The position numbers and the translations under genes were made by a program. From Myoxocephalus aenaeus (taxonomy: Eukaryota > Chordata > Actinopteri > Perciformes > Cottidae), in assembly GCA_038501785.1 (NCBI GenBank), contig JBAMJR010000170.1, forward strand, positions 2,361,001 through 2,425,000: a DNA stretch of 64,000 nt. Reading direction: 5' to 3'. Positions 10,880 to 25,236 of the stretch are shown piece by piece; within the stretch, counting starts at the first letter, position 1; each line of letters begins with the position of its first letter. The notes below the pieces were generated by a model. That model saw nothing but the letters and a program-made list of their open reading frames with translations. It had not been told where the DNA came from and made no database searches.

Positions 10880-11786
10880 GAGGCCTGTCTCACGAAGCTG
10901 GATTAACATACCCGGGGTTTCCCTCAGTTATCCAGCTGCACTTAACCAGATGTCCGCGGTCTCGCTTATTGGTCTCACGTAGCCGGTTATCAACTCGTTA
11001 AGTGAACCCAGGAGCGTCTCATCTAGATCTGTGCTCGTGCACATAAAAGGGGCGGAGTTAACTCCGTTAGACCAATTGTGCACCATGGAGAAGCTGCCGA
11101 GAGCAACGTATTTTACAACGGAGGAGCAAACCATAATCTTAAGAATGTACGAAAAATATAGAGAAAGAATACAAGCAAAAAGCAACGCTGCAGCAGCCAG
11201 AAGCCGCAAGGAATTGTGAGAAAAAAATCGCCGACTCCGTCAATGCATAAATTACTGGGATTGTAATATCAAATGTATGTGCCTATTTTGATTATCTTTT
11301 CGTTTTAACAATTTAACCTCATTTCAGTTGCAACCCCAGTGGAGCTAAAAGAACATGGGAGCAAGTTAAAAGGTAACAGTAAATTCAAACTGTCATACAC
11401 TTACAAGCAATCTGTTGGTGCTGATCATGCATTAAAGAGGAAGAAATATTTTGCCACTTCTCATGTCGGCCACTGAGGAGGCAACAGATGAAGAGACGCT
11501 CTCTGCGGAGCGCTGCTCTTACTATCCGTGCGCCTTCCTCAACGGGATTCTGTAGAAATGGGCAGGCCGTTTTTCCAAGACAATGATTGGCCAGTAGGCG
11601 TCTTATAGACCCGCTGAGATCTTATCCGGGAACTTAACCTGCTCCAGAGCAGGTTAGGCGTTCAGCGTAAGTTACCGGGGCAACGTACCCTGCTAAGAAG
11701 TGAACCAGCTTCGTGAGACGGAAAACCCAGGGTTAATCCAGAAGTTACCTCGCTAAACCGAAATCCAGCTTCGTGAGACAGGCCTC
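10880..11786. mobile_element. Non-autonomous Harbinger-like DNA transposon
   Basis: The ends are perfect 25-bp terminal inverted repeats: 10880-10904 (beginning GAGGCCTGTCTCACGAAGCT) and 11762-11786. A further copy of the end motif (CCAGCTTCGTGAGAC) lies inside at about 11705-11719. The element is about 0.9 kb and lacks a transposase ORF, but it carries remnants of a Myb/SANT-like accessory gene of the kind found in PIF/Harbinger elements. A clean 3-bp target duplication could not be assigned, because TCA occurs on both sides but not symmetrically. Superfamily assignment rests on the accessory protein. Confidence 0.7.
11085..11372 (+). pseudogene. Decayed Myb/SANT-like (NAIF1-type) transposon gene
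   Basis: ATG at 11085 opens a frame reading FTTEEQTIILRMYEKYRERI, then AKSNAAAARSRKEL, which is the typical start of the Myb/SANT-like domain of Harbinger accessory proteins. It ends at TGA 11217-11219, where the family has tryptophan (TGG). Directly after, a run of seven A shifts the frame, and IADSVNA continues in the +1 frame. After a short intron (acceptor ATTTCAG at 11321-11327), CNPSGAKRTWEQVK is encoded at 11329-11370 before a GT donor. This exon order matches intact family members from memory. The copy is broken by a nonsense change and a 1-base insertion. Confidence 0.7.
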
Positions 11787-12793
11787 AGGCCACCTCGACG
11801 ACGCCAAAACATGTTGCCTTTTTCTTTTCTTTTCTTCTTCAGGGCAATGCCACTTAAGGGAAGTGAATCCGCCTCAGAAATTACAATTTCTATCTGTTTA
11901 TCAAGAACAACTTTACAAGTGACTCCCAACCAAATACAATGTATTCAGTGGACCGTTCAGCTCCTCAATTATGCCAATTGGAAGTTTGAGTTCTACTATT
12001 TGCACAAGTCACATATTCAATGCTGCTCTTCTTCAAGGTAACGCCACAATTACACATTTTGGTAAGTCCAGTGTGTAGTTTTCACCTCATTTCAATTCAG
12101 CTGCTGCTTTGTTAATGGGATCATTTTTCAACAGAGAGCAAATTAAATCCCATAAAGAAACAATTAACTGTTTGGGAGTCGTCTCACTGTGCTATAGGAG
12201 AGGTTATTCGTTCAGACTCTCAATGGTTTTTAACAGTCTGGAACTCAGTTTGTTTATCTAGTTTTCCCAATAATGGCTTATTTTCTTATTAATACGAGCT
12301 GTTTATGCAACTCACACGGGTTCCCCTAGAGACCTGGATTGAGAAATAATATAGGTCACGGAAATGAGCTGTAAGCAGAATTAGGCACATGGAGTCCTAA
12401 CAGTAACTCATTATATCAGTTATGGCAGTCGGGTTTACCACTGTTGGAAAAGATTCAACTTGAAACTTGTGGAGATGATTTATATGAAGACTAATGTGAT
12501 TAATGGTGTCTATAAATGTCTTAGAGGTCATTGTGAAACATCCTTAATTATTCTCCAAGTGATCATAGAGTCTGCGAAACATGTAACTGACTGATCAGAC
12601 AGGTTTTGCAGCATTGCAGGCAGTACGGCTTCCAGTTCACCACAGTCTCTGGGCTGCACCCATTCTCAAATATTTATATTTGAAAGAGAATTCTAATTAA
12701 TTTGGCTAACAAGCAACGTATTGTAAAAATGCCATTTTCCTTATTACTTTAAATGTGGGATGCAAAGCTGCTTTATGGTCCACATCAAGCACT

Positions 12794-12796
<3 letters not shown>

Positions 12797-12872
<76 letters not shown>
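12797..12872. repeat. (GT)n microsatellite
   Basis: An uninterrupted GT array of about 38 units. The open frames through it (VCVCV/THTHT) are not genes. Confidence 0.95.
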
Positions 12873-12875
<3 letters not shown>

Positions 12876-13132
12876 GTTGTTACTGAAAGTAATTCTTTTT
12901 CTATGAAAGTGAAACTGACTATTACACATCATCACAGCAAGGCCGGGCTTCCTGGGCTGAACAAGACCCGCCTGACGGCTGTGATTCTGTAGCTGACACT
13001 GACGTCTGTCCTCCCTGTGGAGAAGCCTTTTGTCATTTGTTTGCAGATGCAATTTATTTTCCAACACACCAGTAATGGTGTGCATCTCTAATTTATTTAT
13101 TTATCCACTAGCATTATAAAGGCATCAGTATG

Positions 13133-13235
13133 CAGTGTTGGTCAAGCTGCTTGGAAAGTGTAGTGAGCGAATCTCCCAGTACTTTGCATTAAATACAACC
13201 AAATACTCTGCATTAGCAAGCTAAGCTACATCAAC
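13133..13235. repeat. Probable hAT-type transposon fragment
   Basis: CAGTGTTGGTCAAGCTGCTT followed by GGAAAGTGTAGTGAGC and TACTTTGCATTAAAT resembles the terminal part of an abundant fish hAT family that I know from memory. The second end was not identified. Confidence 0.35.
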
Positions 13236-13348
13236 ATGGCGAATGTAGATAAAACAACATCCACGCTATTTATTTTGTTACATTGAAACAACTATATATT
13301 GTTTTATTAATAGCAATTTTCAAGTCATTGCTATTAATAAAAAATATA

Positions 13349-13350
<2 letters not shown>

Positions 13351-13381
<31 letters not shown>
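13351..13381. repeat. (AT)n microsatellite
   Basis: About 15 uninterrupted AT units. Confidence 0.9.
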
Positions 13382-13382
<1 letters not shown>

Positions 13383-14689
13383 CCTATGGGTTGAACTGAG
13401 ATACTGTGAAAACCAGTTTCTGTAACTTTCCAAATCCAATTATTAGACATCCATGGCCACTACAGGCAACGGTCGGTCAAGTGTGCTGCAGAAAGAAAGT
13501 CTAATTCTCTTCTTTTTATTATTATTCTTTAAATATCTACTTTTTGCGTGTACAAATGAGTGAAACTCTATGAATTCCTTTCCAGGTTAAAAACATGTTT
13601 TTGATGCGTGTGTTGAAATATAGATGCTGTATGTGAAGGGAACAATACGACTTCAATTGGCTTTTTGTTTTGTAATTCAACACCCAACTCTCATGTCTTG
13701 TCTGAGTGCCAGATGAATTTGTTAGTCATTTGTCAAACAATGTGGAAACAAATGAAAACCAGGGCAGGGGAAGCTCCTCCAGGACTTCACCTGGATGCGA
13801 TGAAAGGAGCCGAGCTCGTGGAGGTGAGCTCAATTATCTCCTGTTCATCAAACACGAGCCGACCTTGGCCGTGAACCCATAACCTGACCTCACGGAGGCA
13901 GGACGTGTGCTGCGGGCACTGCAGGGCCAAAGTAAATCATCAGGAGTATCAGCATACTTAAATTACGGTTTTATGAAATAGCAAACTGAATAAAGCCCTA
14001 GAAAAGCACTCAGTAGGGTGCAGATCTCCAACATGTGGGTCTGCAACGACTACTGATGTCATCTTCGATTGAATGAGTATAAACCCTCAGTGCTGACCAG
14101 TGTATCAGATGCATTTATCCCTTTTATTCTGCATCGGCTACGTGCAGCTACACTGCTTCGTGTTGACTGTTTGACGTTTCCTTTGAACAGAAACTGTCCG
14201 TCCAGCTGTGCATTTTTTTGCTTCTACCTATACCTTTTCGGTCTTTCTGTTTTGTATATTATATATTGTATTGTAATGATTGACTGAATAAAACACACAA
14301 AACACACACATTTCATAGCAACCGAGCCCAAAGAGTCCAAAAGGCCACATAGAGCAGCTTTTTAAGCATGTTACAAATGCCCATTTTGAACATTACAGAA
14401 TATTATCGTTAAAACAAAGATGTCTAGCCACTCGTCCAGGTTGTGGCGTTGATGGCAGAAAAAATGTATGCCGCTCCTAAAAATGTAATGTTTGCCTTTG
14501 TAAATTCACTTCACTGTAAAAGTTAAACTATCCCATAGTTTGAAATGTAAATTTCTGCAGAATATGTGCATTATGGTCATTTTCGGAGGCTTTTCACAGT
14601 CCCTAAAAGAAAGAAAGAAAGAAAGAAATGAAGTAGAAACAATCAGTCAAAAAACCCTGTTTTCTTCTGTCTTGTTTCAGATGCTCCCT

Positions 14690-15095
14690 TGTGTGTTTCC
14701 CGCCTGTGTGATGGTCGGCCCCGCCCTGATTGCTTTCACCTGTCCCTCGTTAGCCCGGCGGACACCTGTCCCTCGTTATCGCCCTCCTCTCATTGTGTAT
14801 TTAGTCTGTGTGCTCTCCTTTGTCTGAGCCGGTTTGTCTCCTCTGTTTCAGTGAGCGCTCCAGCCGTAAGCGGTGTGGTTTTTCCCCCATTGTGTTATTT
14901 TAGATCATTCTTCAGTTTCTTGGACTATTACCTTTGTTTTTGGTCTATTGTTCCGATCCCTGTTTGTAGACTGCATTTTTACTTTAAACTCTCTTTCTGC
15001 TGGTATTCCTGATATAATCATGTTGGCATATGTTTTCCAGTCATCTCTCCTACTCTTCTCAAACACTATTGTCCAGTCACAATAAAGACATGAAT
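14690..15095 (+). repeat. Probable retroelement end (LINE or LTR fragment)
   Basis: The sequence has the CCCGCCCTGATTG ... CACCTGTCCCTCGTTA ... TATTTAGTC layout common in fish retroelement 3' or LTR regions. A 16-bp word (CACCTGTCCCTCGTTA) is repeated at 14737 and 14763, and AATAAAGACATGAATG near the end resembles a polyadenylation tail. No reverse-transcriptase frame is visible. The family was not identified. Confidence 0.4.
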
Positions 15096-15756
15096 GAAAA
15101 TGGTCTTATGCCCTGGTGTGTTTTTTTTCTTTTCTTCAGCGCATGGGGCTTTCCTGGGACGAATATGCCTGAAACCACACGAGCCCCAGCAGGTTAAACT
15201 CCACCATGTTGTTCAGGGCGTCTACATTCTCAGGGAAAAACCCCAGACCCAAAGCAGCGCCGCACCGGGGGAGCTGAAGGCAGGGATGCAGCGCTGAAAG
15301 GCCTGCTGGGATTGCCTGACGAGCCAGATAGACGTCTTTGTTTGCTGCTGCTGGTTCTCAGCAGGGTGTTTAAAAAAAAAAGAAGTCTGGATTGAAAGAA
15401 AGCCAAAACTCCTGAATGTGAGCAGCTTCAAACTCCAGACGCATTTGCAAAAGAAGAAAAAAATGCATTTCTTGGGATCTGACAAAGCTGAAGATTGACA
15501 GCTGTAGATGTATTAATAATTCATAGCTTGTGCTGATTTTCATTTTAGACAAAGGGGGTAGATCCAGAAAGCAAAAATGCAAAGTCCAACAAATAAGAAT
15601 AAGCTGTTTGCTGGATGTGAATCCAGGCTTGTAGGACAACCTGAACATTATTTTATTCCTCTAATACATGTGGAATAAGACGGTCTGACTCTTCTGTGCT
15701 AAGCCTGACCGAGTCCACCTGGACATCCAGAGGAGCTCCTGTGTCATCAATCCAGA

Positions 15757-15788
<32 letters not shown>
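15757..15788. repeat. (TA)n then poly-T
   Basis: A short TA array runs directly into about 15 T, as seen in retroposon tails or simple repeats. Confidence 0.8.
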
Positions 15789-18700
15789 GGTGTGGCTTTT
15801 CTGGCCACCTGACAGTTGAGTCCAGTGTTCACCTTTTAGCTCTGTTTTGGTGACCATGCACTAACTCTGAGAGGCTGAACCTTGAGATGAGAGCAGAGCT
15901 TGTGGGCTAAAAGAGGCTAAAAAGCATCGTAGAAGTGCAAACTTGGGTGATTATTTGCTTTATTATTTACTTTCAACAATACCAAATGTGGCCTTTTCTT
16001 TTATGGCTGATATTATATGAACTTTTATCTCTTTTTCGTGCATTTTGTGGATGCATTGAGATCCAGCCCTCTCCTGGGCAGTGCAATAGCATTTTTTAAA
16101 TACTGTTACTGTGGTGATTGAGCAAAGTAGACAAATAAATGGCTCAATTCTTATTACACCTGATATTCGATGCTGTAACGGATATCTCACTGCAGTCTGT
16201 TTCATGCGTTTACAGCAGTACACACTGTACTAGTCGCTATAGATCAGGGTTGACTGCATGGAATTGCAACTTTTTGAAGGGAGAATATTTCTTCTGTATG
16301 AATTCTTCTTTGTGTGAATAATATTTGGTCAGCAGCTTATTTACTCGTGAAAACAGGAATAAAAATGTCACAAGCCAGGAAAGGAGCAGTAGACATACCT
16401 GTAATAGACTGTGACAAGGCTACGAACTGTGGGTGAGGATTGACTTCAAAGGAGCTCGATAAAGAAACCCGTATTTGTGACAGTAAAATCAATGTTCTTT
16501 TTTCTCTCCTCTATTTTTATACCAGAATGTGGCTTTTCTAAGCAAGTGCCATTGTCAGATATTTATGAAACACTTGGAGTGAGAGGGCTTTAATTGATAT
16601 GACTGTTATTAGAAACCATCTATGCTTGATATTTGTATAATAAACTATAATCCATACCTCTCACTTGGCTGTGTGTGAAATGATGTGGAGGAGGATTAGC
16701 GGGTCCCTGGAGAAATCTCCCACTGCGCTTACTTCACTTTCATGTATTCACTTTTGTCTGCATGCCGCGAACGGTCCCATCTATGGTAAAATAAATAAAT
16801 ATATAATACAAAAAAACCCTTGAGAGTGCTAATTAAGTGATTTTTTTTTCTTTGCAAAATGATTTTGATAGCATGTCTCTAGCACATGCTAAATGTGTCA
16901 TTTTCTCACCGTGTTGATGAAAATGCTCTCTGAAGATTTTGAGCACCTATCTGTTCTCCCTTTTTGAATCGAGTCCTGATCGGTGACAGGTATTGCGTTT
17001 GAAATGGCTCAGCTTGTCTTTTCAAATGCAGTATGCTTTTCATTTTTTATTTATTGCTTTATTTCTCACATTACCGCTGAGCTGTGCTATCTTAACAGCC
17101 ATTAATAATTGTCCCCAGCACATAATGAAGAGTCTTTGTGCCTCACAATGCGCTGCCTGCTGCTCAACAGCACTCCAGACACCCTTCAGCAGAAAGGCAC
17201 GCAAGCTTAAAATGTTGTTGTTTTTCCACCAGAGGGCAACATGCGTACTGAAATCCACAAACACCCCTTATGTCTCATTCACGCCACACTCCTTTAGTTG
17301 TAAATCAGATTACCACCACCAAATACCATACCATTTACAGCCACTTATGGATATAGAAATAACATTTATTTTAATGGAAAACACTCTCAACGATCAATTT
17401 TTTTTTCAAATTACGTGTCAGTAGTTCGAGACAATGAAGGAAAATAGAAAACTAAAGCTTTGTTTCACTTCAGATATCCCCATGAGTGATGCAATAAACT
17501 GTGCCACACATAGTTTCTTCCTCCAGAAGAAGCTGTAATGTGTATTTTGTGTGCATTAAATGCAACACGAGCGCACATTGTGGCTGTGAATAAAGCGCAC
17601 ATTACATAGCTTCCACCTTTAGGTGTCTCTCAAGCTCTGTGCAGGCCGTGCCGTCTAGCCGGCACAGATAAATGGCACCTCGTTAATCAAATCTGCATGA
17701 GTGCGCTCAGGTTGCCATGGCAATAATTATCAGAGCTGCCTAATTAACTTTCTCAATTGCTTAATGATATACGACCCTCTGAACTCCCTCGTTTTTTTCT
17801 CTCTAATCCAAGTTGTTGTGTTTTTTTTCTCCCCCCCTCCATTTTCACTCCCCAGTGACGGCCGAGATAATAGAAATTATAGAGAAATTAAATTCAGCAC
17901 CATATCACTTCCTCTCAGCCCACCCCGGCCTGTTCTCGAGCTGAAACAAATGGGCGGAGTGTGTGTGTGTGTTTGTGTCTATGTGTGTGTGTGTGTTGCA
18001 CTTCGCATGCAGCACAAGCACATGCTACTGAATGCCAACGCATGTAGCCGACGCGTGTCTGGCCTGTACAGTGTGTGACTCGCATACTTTGTCTCCTGCG
18101 GTGACCTCGTGTGACAGCTGACTGAAGGTTGGGAGCAGCGGTCCTGTCGTCCCTGATCAGCCAGGCGAAACTCCTGAGATGCAGCGAGACAGGGGGAATC
18201 GTACCTGGTGACACCCAACCTGCCATCCTCTGTCACAGCCGGCCTCCCGCGCTGTCTGCTGCCTCTCTTTACGGCCTCCTGTCAACCCGGCCCCATCGCT
18301 GGCTGCAATCCTCACCGATCACCAAGTTGTGCAAAGAAGTTTAGAAGTTGTGCGTGAAAAACAATTGAACACAGCACTGGACACTGTCCAACTGGAGCCT
18401 TTTTTTTTGATGGCTTTTGCAACCTTGAAGAAGACGCACCGAGAAGAAAAAAGTAAATTGTGTAGTTTCTTGACCCAAAAATGCTTCAGGTCACGAGTAT
18501 CTTTCTTCTAAACCCAGAGACCGAGGGGAAAAAAAGGCCACAGTTTGTTTCATCTAACAAAATGTCAGCGTTAGTTTTGTTTTGCACAATCCCTCACCCA
18601 ACCTTCATGATTTATTCGTAGTGGCCTGAAGTGAACCACACCTTTTTAAAAAGGTACTTTAAGAAGTGATTTCGTATTACACTTCCCTTAAAATCAGACA

Positions 18701-21700
18701 ACTGGCAAGAGAAGTATTAAAAAAAGATTTCTCCAAATGCAAGCAACGTAGATCTTGACTTTTTACTGTCGAGTATGTCATTCCCCCAAAATCTGGATCC
18801 TATATTTCCCACAATGCAGCTTCATTATCGCCCACTTCTCTCAAACAACAATGACTTTGCTAATTGCGTGAAGATCAAGCAAACACAACCTTGATGACAT
18901 CCCTTTGAACAGGTGGCTCTAATAATACCGCAATTTCACCCACGAGGCTGCTGTACGTTCTGTGTGAAGCCAACAATGATTCATTTGTCACATAACTTTC
19001 GTACTTACAGTATAACGCTTACTTATACTAATAATGCCACTTTACTTCCGTAGTTATTTGAACCCAAATCATGCTCTTTTCCGAAAGCTAAAAGTAGATT
19101 TGTTGCCTCAATTCTGCTGGGGCTTGTGCAGCCGCAGTGATCCCTCGTGTTGCTGGACCTTTTATAGGAAAACACCCAGAAAAATAACCTCACTTTTTGT
19201 AAAATATCATATGAATCGTTGTCTGAGGATATGTTGAGAATGTACTTTGAACCTCAGCTTTTAAACCCACGTGGACAAGAAGTCGTTAATGCGCTCCTAA
19301 AAAATCTAAATTTGGACAACCACAATTCCATAAAAAACTGGGCAAGCACCATTTGTTAACGAAGATCAGACCAGAACAGCTCCTAAATGGTGAGCTTGTT
19401 TTCTTGACTTCCATTTCCAAGGTCCTGAAGTGTCGTTTGTGTTGGCGGACATGTTGGTCGAGGCCCAGCTCTGTTCGTGTTGCTCCTCTCTTTGAACCCT
19501 CGGCTGTGACGGTCGTGCGGAGGCCATGTTGTGCTGAAAAAGGTCCACACAGACCCGTGCCTGAGTTCTGGGATCAGTGCTGGGTTACCAGGACCGCAAG
19601 GCCTGGAAGAGTTCATGTGATTAACTTTCTGCAAACCACCATCAGGAAGCTTTAAAGGACTGGGTCAAATCAAGCTAGCGTGGTTACCACCAATGTCTGC
19701 CATATGTCTGGCACCGCCCGTTGACACAGTGTGGTGCCATTCCCCGTTTTTATTCCTAATTTCACACAAATCTAACCTTCCTCCTTTTGCTCCGAAGAAC
19801 CTACCCGTGCCTTAATTGTACCTGCTGGCTTTTATTGCTTTAAAGCCAGTGGGGGAAAAGTGGCAGGGGAAAGATTATCTTTGTAACACCTCTGCACTGC
19901 ATCACTGTGTATTTTTTTCTCTTGTGAGTGGATTTCATGGTTGAGAGTGCAATTTGAAATAGGATTAACCGTTGGTGTCGGGTAGTGTTAGCTAAACCTC
20001 TTTATGTCAGGTACACCGGAGAGAAGTCTGTCACTGCGTCTGCTTGAACCCTTTCACCATTGAACATCGCTTGAGGGGGATTCTTTAAATATTACTAAAA
20101 CTGTATTTGTATTCATCAAAGGGCTTTGACAGAATGTTGTGGTTTCTACCTATTTAAAAAAAAAAAAAAAAGCAGAGGAAAGAATAAACGCGTGCAGTGT
20201 TAGACAACCTCAACTTGTACTGCCGGTATGGGAGCAAAAAGCGGGCTTTTGTTTTTTGGGAAAATAAAAAACAGTCTCTTTTTTTGCCTAAGTGCCTCGG
20301 TGACATTGGGAGGCCACATGGTTGGCTGCGGCCCAGACCCACAGAGAGGATGCATTCCTGGGATGGCCATTGGCAGTGTAAGGGCTGAGATGCCCAACCC
20401 TCTGCTCCCACAGTTTCCGCACACAGCAGTGAGTCCCGCTGGAAAACAACACTTTCTTCCGTCTTATGTAACTGGGGTTGGTTGTAAAGAAAAGGGAGGG
20501 CTGGAGGGAGGGATTATGGACCGATGGAGAGAGAGGGAGAGAGAAAAAAGAGGCGAGGTTGTTTAAGGCTGAACATTGAAACAAAGTTGAGTACTGTAAT
20601 AGACTAGCCCAAAGCTAGTGTACAGCCTAACCCAAATATTCCCAACTAGGGGCTGGAGTGAGACAAACACAATGCAGCACAGTAGGGGATTTCAGTCATT
20701 AGTTCTTGTTCTTTGGGTGAACACATGCTAACTAAGGGCTAGAGCTGCTGTAGTCTTCAAAATGAAAACAGCACCATGTTTTAGCTGTATTAGCCTCTGT
20801 CGGGACTCATTAGAGCTGGCAGGAAAGACTTCAAACTGCACTGATCAGTATTTTTATATGAACAGTCCATCAAATGAGTGTAATACGAAAGGGCTCATAA
20901 ACCCACTGAAATGTACCGCCCAACTTTGCAGCTCCTCACAGCACCACGTAGCGTTAGCATCTTTTAGTTCATTGTTTTGGTTTTATGGCCCGTGACTTCT
21001 TAACTTTTGGTTTGTTCCTGCGATCTCATTAACCTTGTTTCCAGCAGCTGTTTTTCAGCAAAAAATGCATAAACACACTATCCACCGCAGTATCTGTACT
21101 GTGGTGTAAACAGCAGGCAGACAAAGTTGTGAACATAGTTTAGCAGCTAATGAGCTAGGTGTTTTCCTCAGTAGTTTGTGGAGACCAACACAAAACAGCT
21201 AAGAGAAGAGTTAGCTGGGATGTTGTCAAGAAACAACTGAAACTTAGTGTTGTTTTGTGTCTGCTTGATAGGCAACTGGCTGCTAACTTTATAATATTTT
21301 GTGTTTTCAGTTAAAGCCAAATACTGCTCTGAATATACATCTTTTGTCAAATCTTGTGTCCGATATTCTTAGTTTTGGTTTTGATCGAGTTTGATAACAC
21401 TGCTGACCAAAGTCATTGCTGAGATTTGGGAGCAGGGTAACATTGCTGAGAAGTCAGATGGGTTCAGAAACAGACAATACGATTGGGGACCATAACTACA
21501 AAAGTAAGAACCAAGTTTTGACAAACCAAATTTTCTCTGAAAAGCTCGATCTGGTTCCGGCACCTTGAGGGAGCTGCGAGGTCTTGACAGATTTATTTCC
21601 TTGGTGTTGGGTTGGCATGAAGACATCCATGGGCCATGGTTGAAATTCAGCTTTATGATTAAATGAAGTGAAACAGGTGAGTCAAAAACTCCGGGTGCCA

Positions 21701-24700
21701 CCATCTCTTCCCGTCTGTTTGGCCTCATTATGAGCAGAGAAGAGCACATCCCAACTTTCCTGATTGGAGGCGGTGGCAGCAGTCAGTGTTACTCAACAGT
21801 TGAAAGCCTCAGGGTTTCCCAAGGCAGGGAGTGGCATCCCCCTCCAACAGTAAACACATCAATAATCCTGCAGGTTGACTGACTCACTGGATAAGGCATG
21901 AAAATGAAGGAGGGAGACCCGTGGAGAAGAGGCAATTAGTGTTCACTCTCAGGTGTACGGGGCCGTGGAATAGTTAAGGATAAACCCCGAGCCCAGTTGG
22001 TGATCAGCCGAATGCAAACACCTGTCAAGACAAAAGGAAAATCAATTAGTTTCTCTTAAAAGAGTGAACTTTTCCCCATTATGAACCCTTTTTTATATTC
22101 AGCAACTTTCACAAATTGGACACTTACCATGCTGGTTCTGTGAATTTCCCAAAACCAGTTGATAACATACACTTCTTTTGTTGTCTTAAAGATCAATGTG
22201 GTCTGGGGTGCGTTTTAGCCTAACATCAGCACAACAACCGTAAGCAGGGGGGGGGGGGGGACACTAACTCTGTCAAAATGCATTAAAAAATATGCCTTCC
22301 AAAGCTTCCCTTCTCATGCAATGTACAAACAGCAATGTACAAACCAGACATTGTGGTTGATGCGTTTCACAACAAGTCTCCATACCTAAATGACAAAGTA
22401 GGTCGTGCCAGTGGCTTGCAAAACAACCCACGTAAAGATTTACTGATCCACCACCTCTAAGGTTAAAGCTGCATTACAGTAATTGATTCTTTTGGCCACT
22501 CGGGGACAGTAGCAGGGTTGGAGTTTGCCTTGGCTATAAATACAACTATGACATAGTATGGTCTTATAAAGTTGTTGTTTAGGGATATTTGAGAATCTCA
22601 CGGACCTGGAACATCATCTATTTGGAGACATGTTTCTGGCCACCTGACGATAACTCTGCCTGCTTATTGTGTCGTGCTGGTCAGGTGGCGGACAGTTCTT
22701 TTTATGCTTTTACATCAAACAGCTGCTTGCAGCTGGAAACAAGGTTCCAAGAGAGGTGACACTGAGCCAAAAGAATGAGCTAAACATGATGAAACTCTTC
22801 GTAGAGGGGAACTTCAAAGTCAGGTGATCATTCTTTGTGGGTGTGACCCCTCTGACACTACACAAGTAAGAAGGCCGCTCGAACGGCATCTTTATTTGAC
22901 TTTTAGCCGCGACATATGTGCTGTGCTAGCGTGACACGCCCTGGAGCTACAGTATGTCTGTAAATGTTTAATGCCAAGCATATTTCCAAAAAATAGTGGA
23001 CTGCTCAGACAGATTTATGCCATCCAAAACAGATTTTTGACGGGGTTATTTGCCTTTCACTACATCCCTTCAGTTGGGCACCAGTGGACTTGGAGATCAA
23101 TGGGTAGAGGCAGCTTGAGGGAGGCGGCAGTGACAGTCAATATGCATATCATCAATATTTGATGCAGGGAAAACAGAGGGACAACGGATAAACATGAATC
23201 TCACGGAAAATCCAGTTGGCAGAATCAGTTAATCTCACAAATAATAGCTGGAAAATGAAACGCCGATGCAAAAATGTGTTTCTCGGGAAGAGCTTGAATG
23301 TTCAGGCTCACTTCACATGTTGCACAAACGGCCACAGTGTCTTTTGACAAATCCACTCCCCACCCCCTTGTGTGAAAACATGTAATTCTCTGTCTGCCTC
23401 GTGTCACGTCCGACCGTGTGACTCATGTTCCTCATGTTTACGCTGCGGCGGTACATCACCTAGCCGTGATGACGAGGACTTTGCTGTAAGCCACAGCTGA
23501 ACACGCTATATCCACCCTGCTGGCACGGCCTCCGTGTTTTCATTCCATATGATAGGAGTCACGCCGCATTCCTGTTACAACTTCTCTGCGGCACATAAAA
23601 ATCTCCTCTCCAAACCACAGAGCCATGTGTTTTTAATTTTTGGTCTGTTTGTTCCCCATTTACAGCATCTCTCTCTCTCCACTTTTTCTCTCTCACACTC
23701 ACACACTACACACACACACACACACTGATCGCCAGCTCTCTTCATGTTGATAGGCCCATTTAGTCCTCATGAAAGCATTCCATTTAGGTGCATTTGAGGT
23801 TATGGTTGTCACTGACAACCGGCTGTCAAAGAGTGGCAGCCTCTATCAGCGTAGGGGGTTTCCAGAGGAGCTTACAACACAGAGCAGCCATTGATGGAGC
23901 CCACTTTATGGACTTGCACCCACCAAAGGCGAGGAAGGGTGACAAAGACAGCGAGGGGGGGTTGGTAGTTTGATTCTCTGACCCCCACAAACGGGAAGAA
24001 TCCCATCTGATAATTAATCCCATTTGATTGTGTTATAATGCACAGTGTGTAGATGAGCATGTTGAGAAAAAGTAAAGCGGTTTCACCAAAAAAAGGTAGT
24101 ATAAATCAGAGAAAAGAATATGTAAATGGATATAGAAGTAGGACGTTAATAATGTTAAAGATTTTGATAGTGGAAAATGTGAAGACAGTTTGTTGACTGG
24201 CGAGAAAGGCGGGGCTTGTGTACCATTTCTTTTGCAGGAACTTTCTCAGGCACCCAGGAACCGTTTCAGGAACTCAATAACCTTTTTGTGTCGACTGGAG
24301 GAACAACGGTCTAAAGGAAACTCCTCTGTCAGAGTTCCTGGTCCCAAACAAGTCTGTTCATCCCACGCAGGATGGAGTGTGTTCTGTCCTGTCACAGAGT
24401 TAGCAATTAACTTTTTTTTTTTTTTAAACATGCCATTGGATGTAACAACCCCTCTTAAACAAAGCAAAACATAGTTATTCACTAAGTTTATCTGCCAAAT
24501 CGTCCAATATCGATTTTCTTGTTTCTAAATAAATTTGACTCAATGTGTTAAAATGTTTAGGACATCAAACTCATAAACAAAATAAAGACTTCAGCCTTTG
24601 TACCCCAAAATTGTATCCCGTTGACTGTGGAGAAGGAATTGAAACAAATTATAAATAAATGAAACAGAATAAATCAATTAAAAAAAAAGAAAAAGAGAAA

Positions 24701-25139
24701 AATCCTGGTGATGAAGCGCACTGGGACCCATGACCTCAGTATCTCTCAAATCCAGGCTACAACCTCGACAGCTCTGGGAGAAAGTATTAATTACTCAGTT
24801 ATTTGGAACTGTACACAGTGTCTTACTTATGGATTACATTAGAAAATACATAAATATTGATCAAAGGTCATTATGAATTATAAATACAAATCAAGGTTTT
24901 ATCCCATGAAGCTGTCGGCTGCCTCACTAATCTCAACTAAATATTAAAAAACAGCATGTGTAACCTTCATAAAGACTTACAAATGAAAAAGGGATCTACG
25001 TTTTTTATTATAATGAACAATACTGATAATAATAATAGTTAACACAAAATTCAGGGCAATTGTCAAAATAGGATAAAAAAACATGATGGATGTGATTGAA
25101 TTTGTCTGTATATAAATGACTGCCTTTGGAAATGTATTG

Positions 25140-25143
<4 letters not shown>

Positions 25144-25227
<84 letters not shown>

Positions 25228-25236
25228 ACACACACG
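25144..25236. repeat. (CA)n microsatellite
   Basis: About 40 pure CA units, followed by an imperfect GTACACACACGCGCG end. It lies about 1.1 kb upstream of the foxo6 start codon. Confidence 0.95.
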
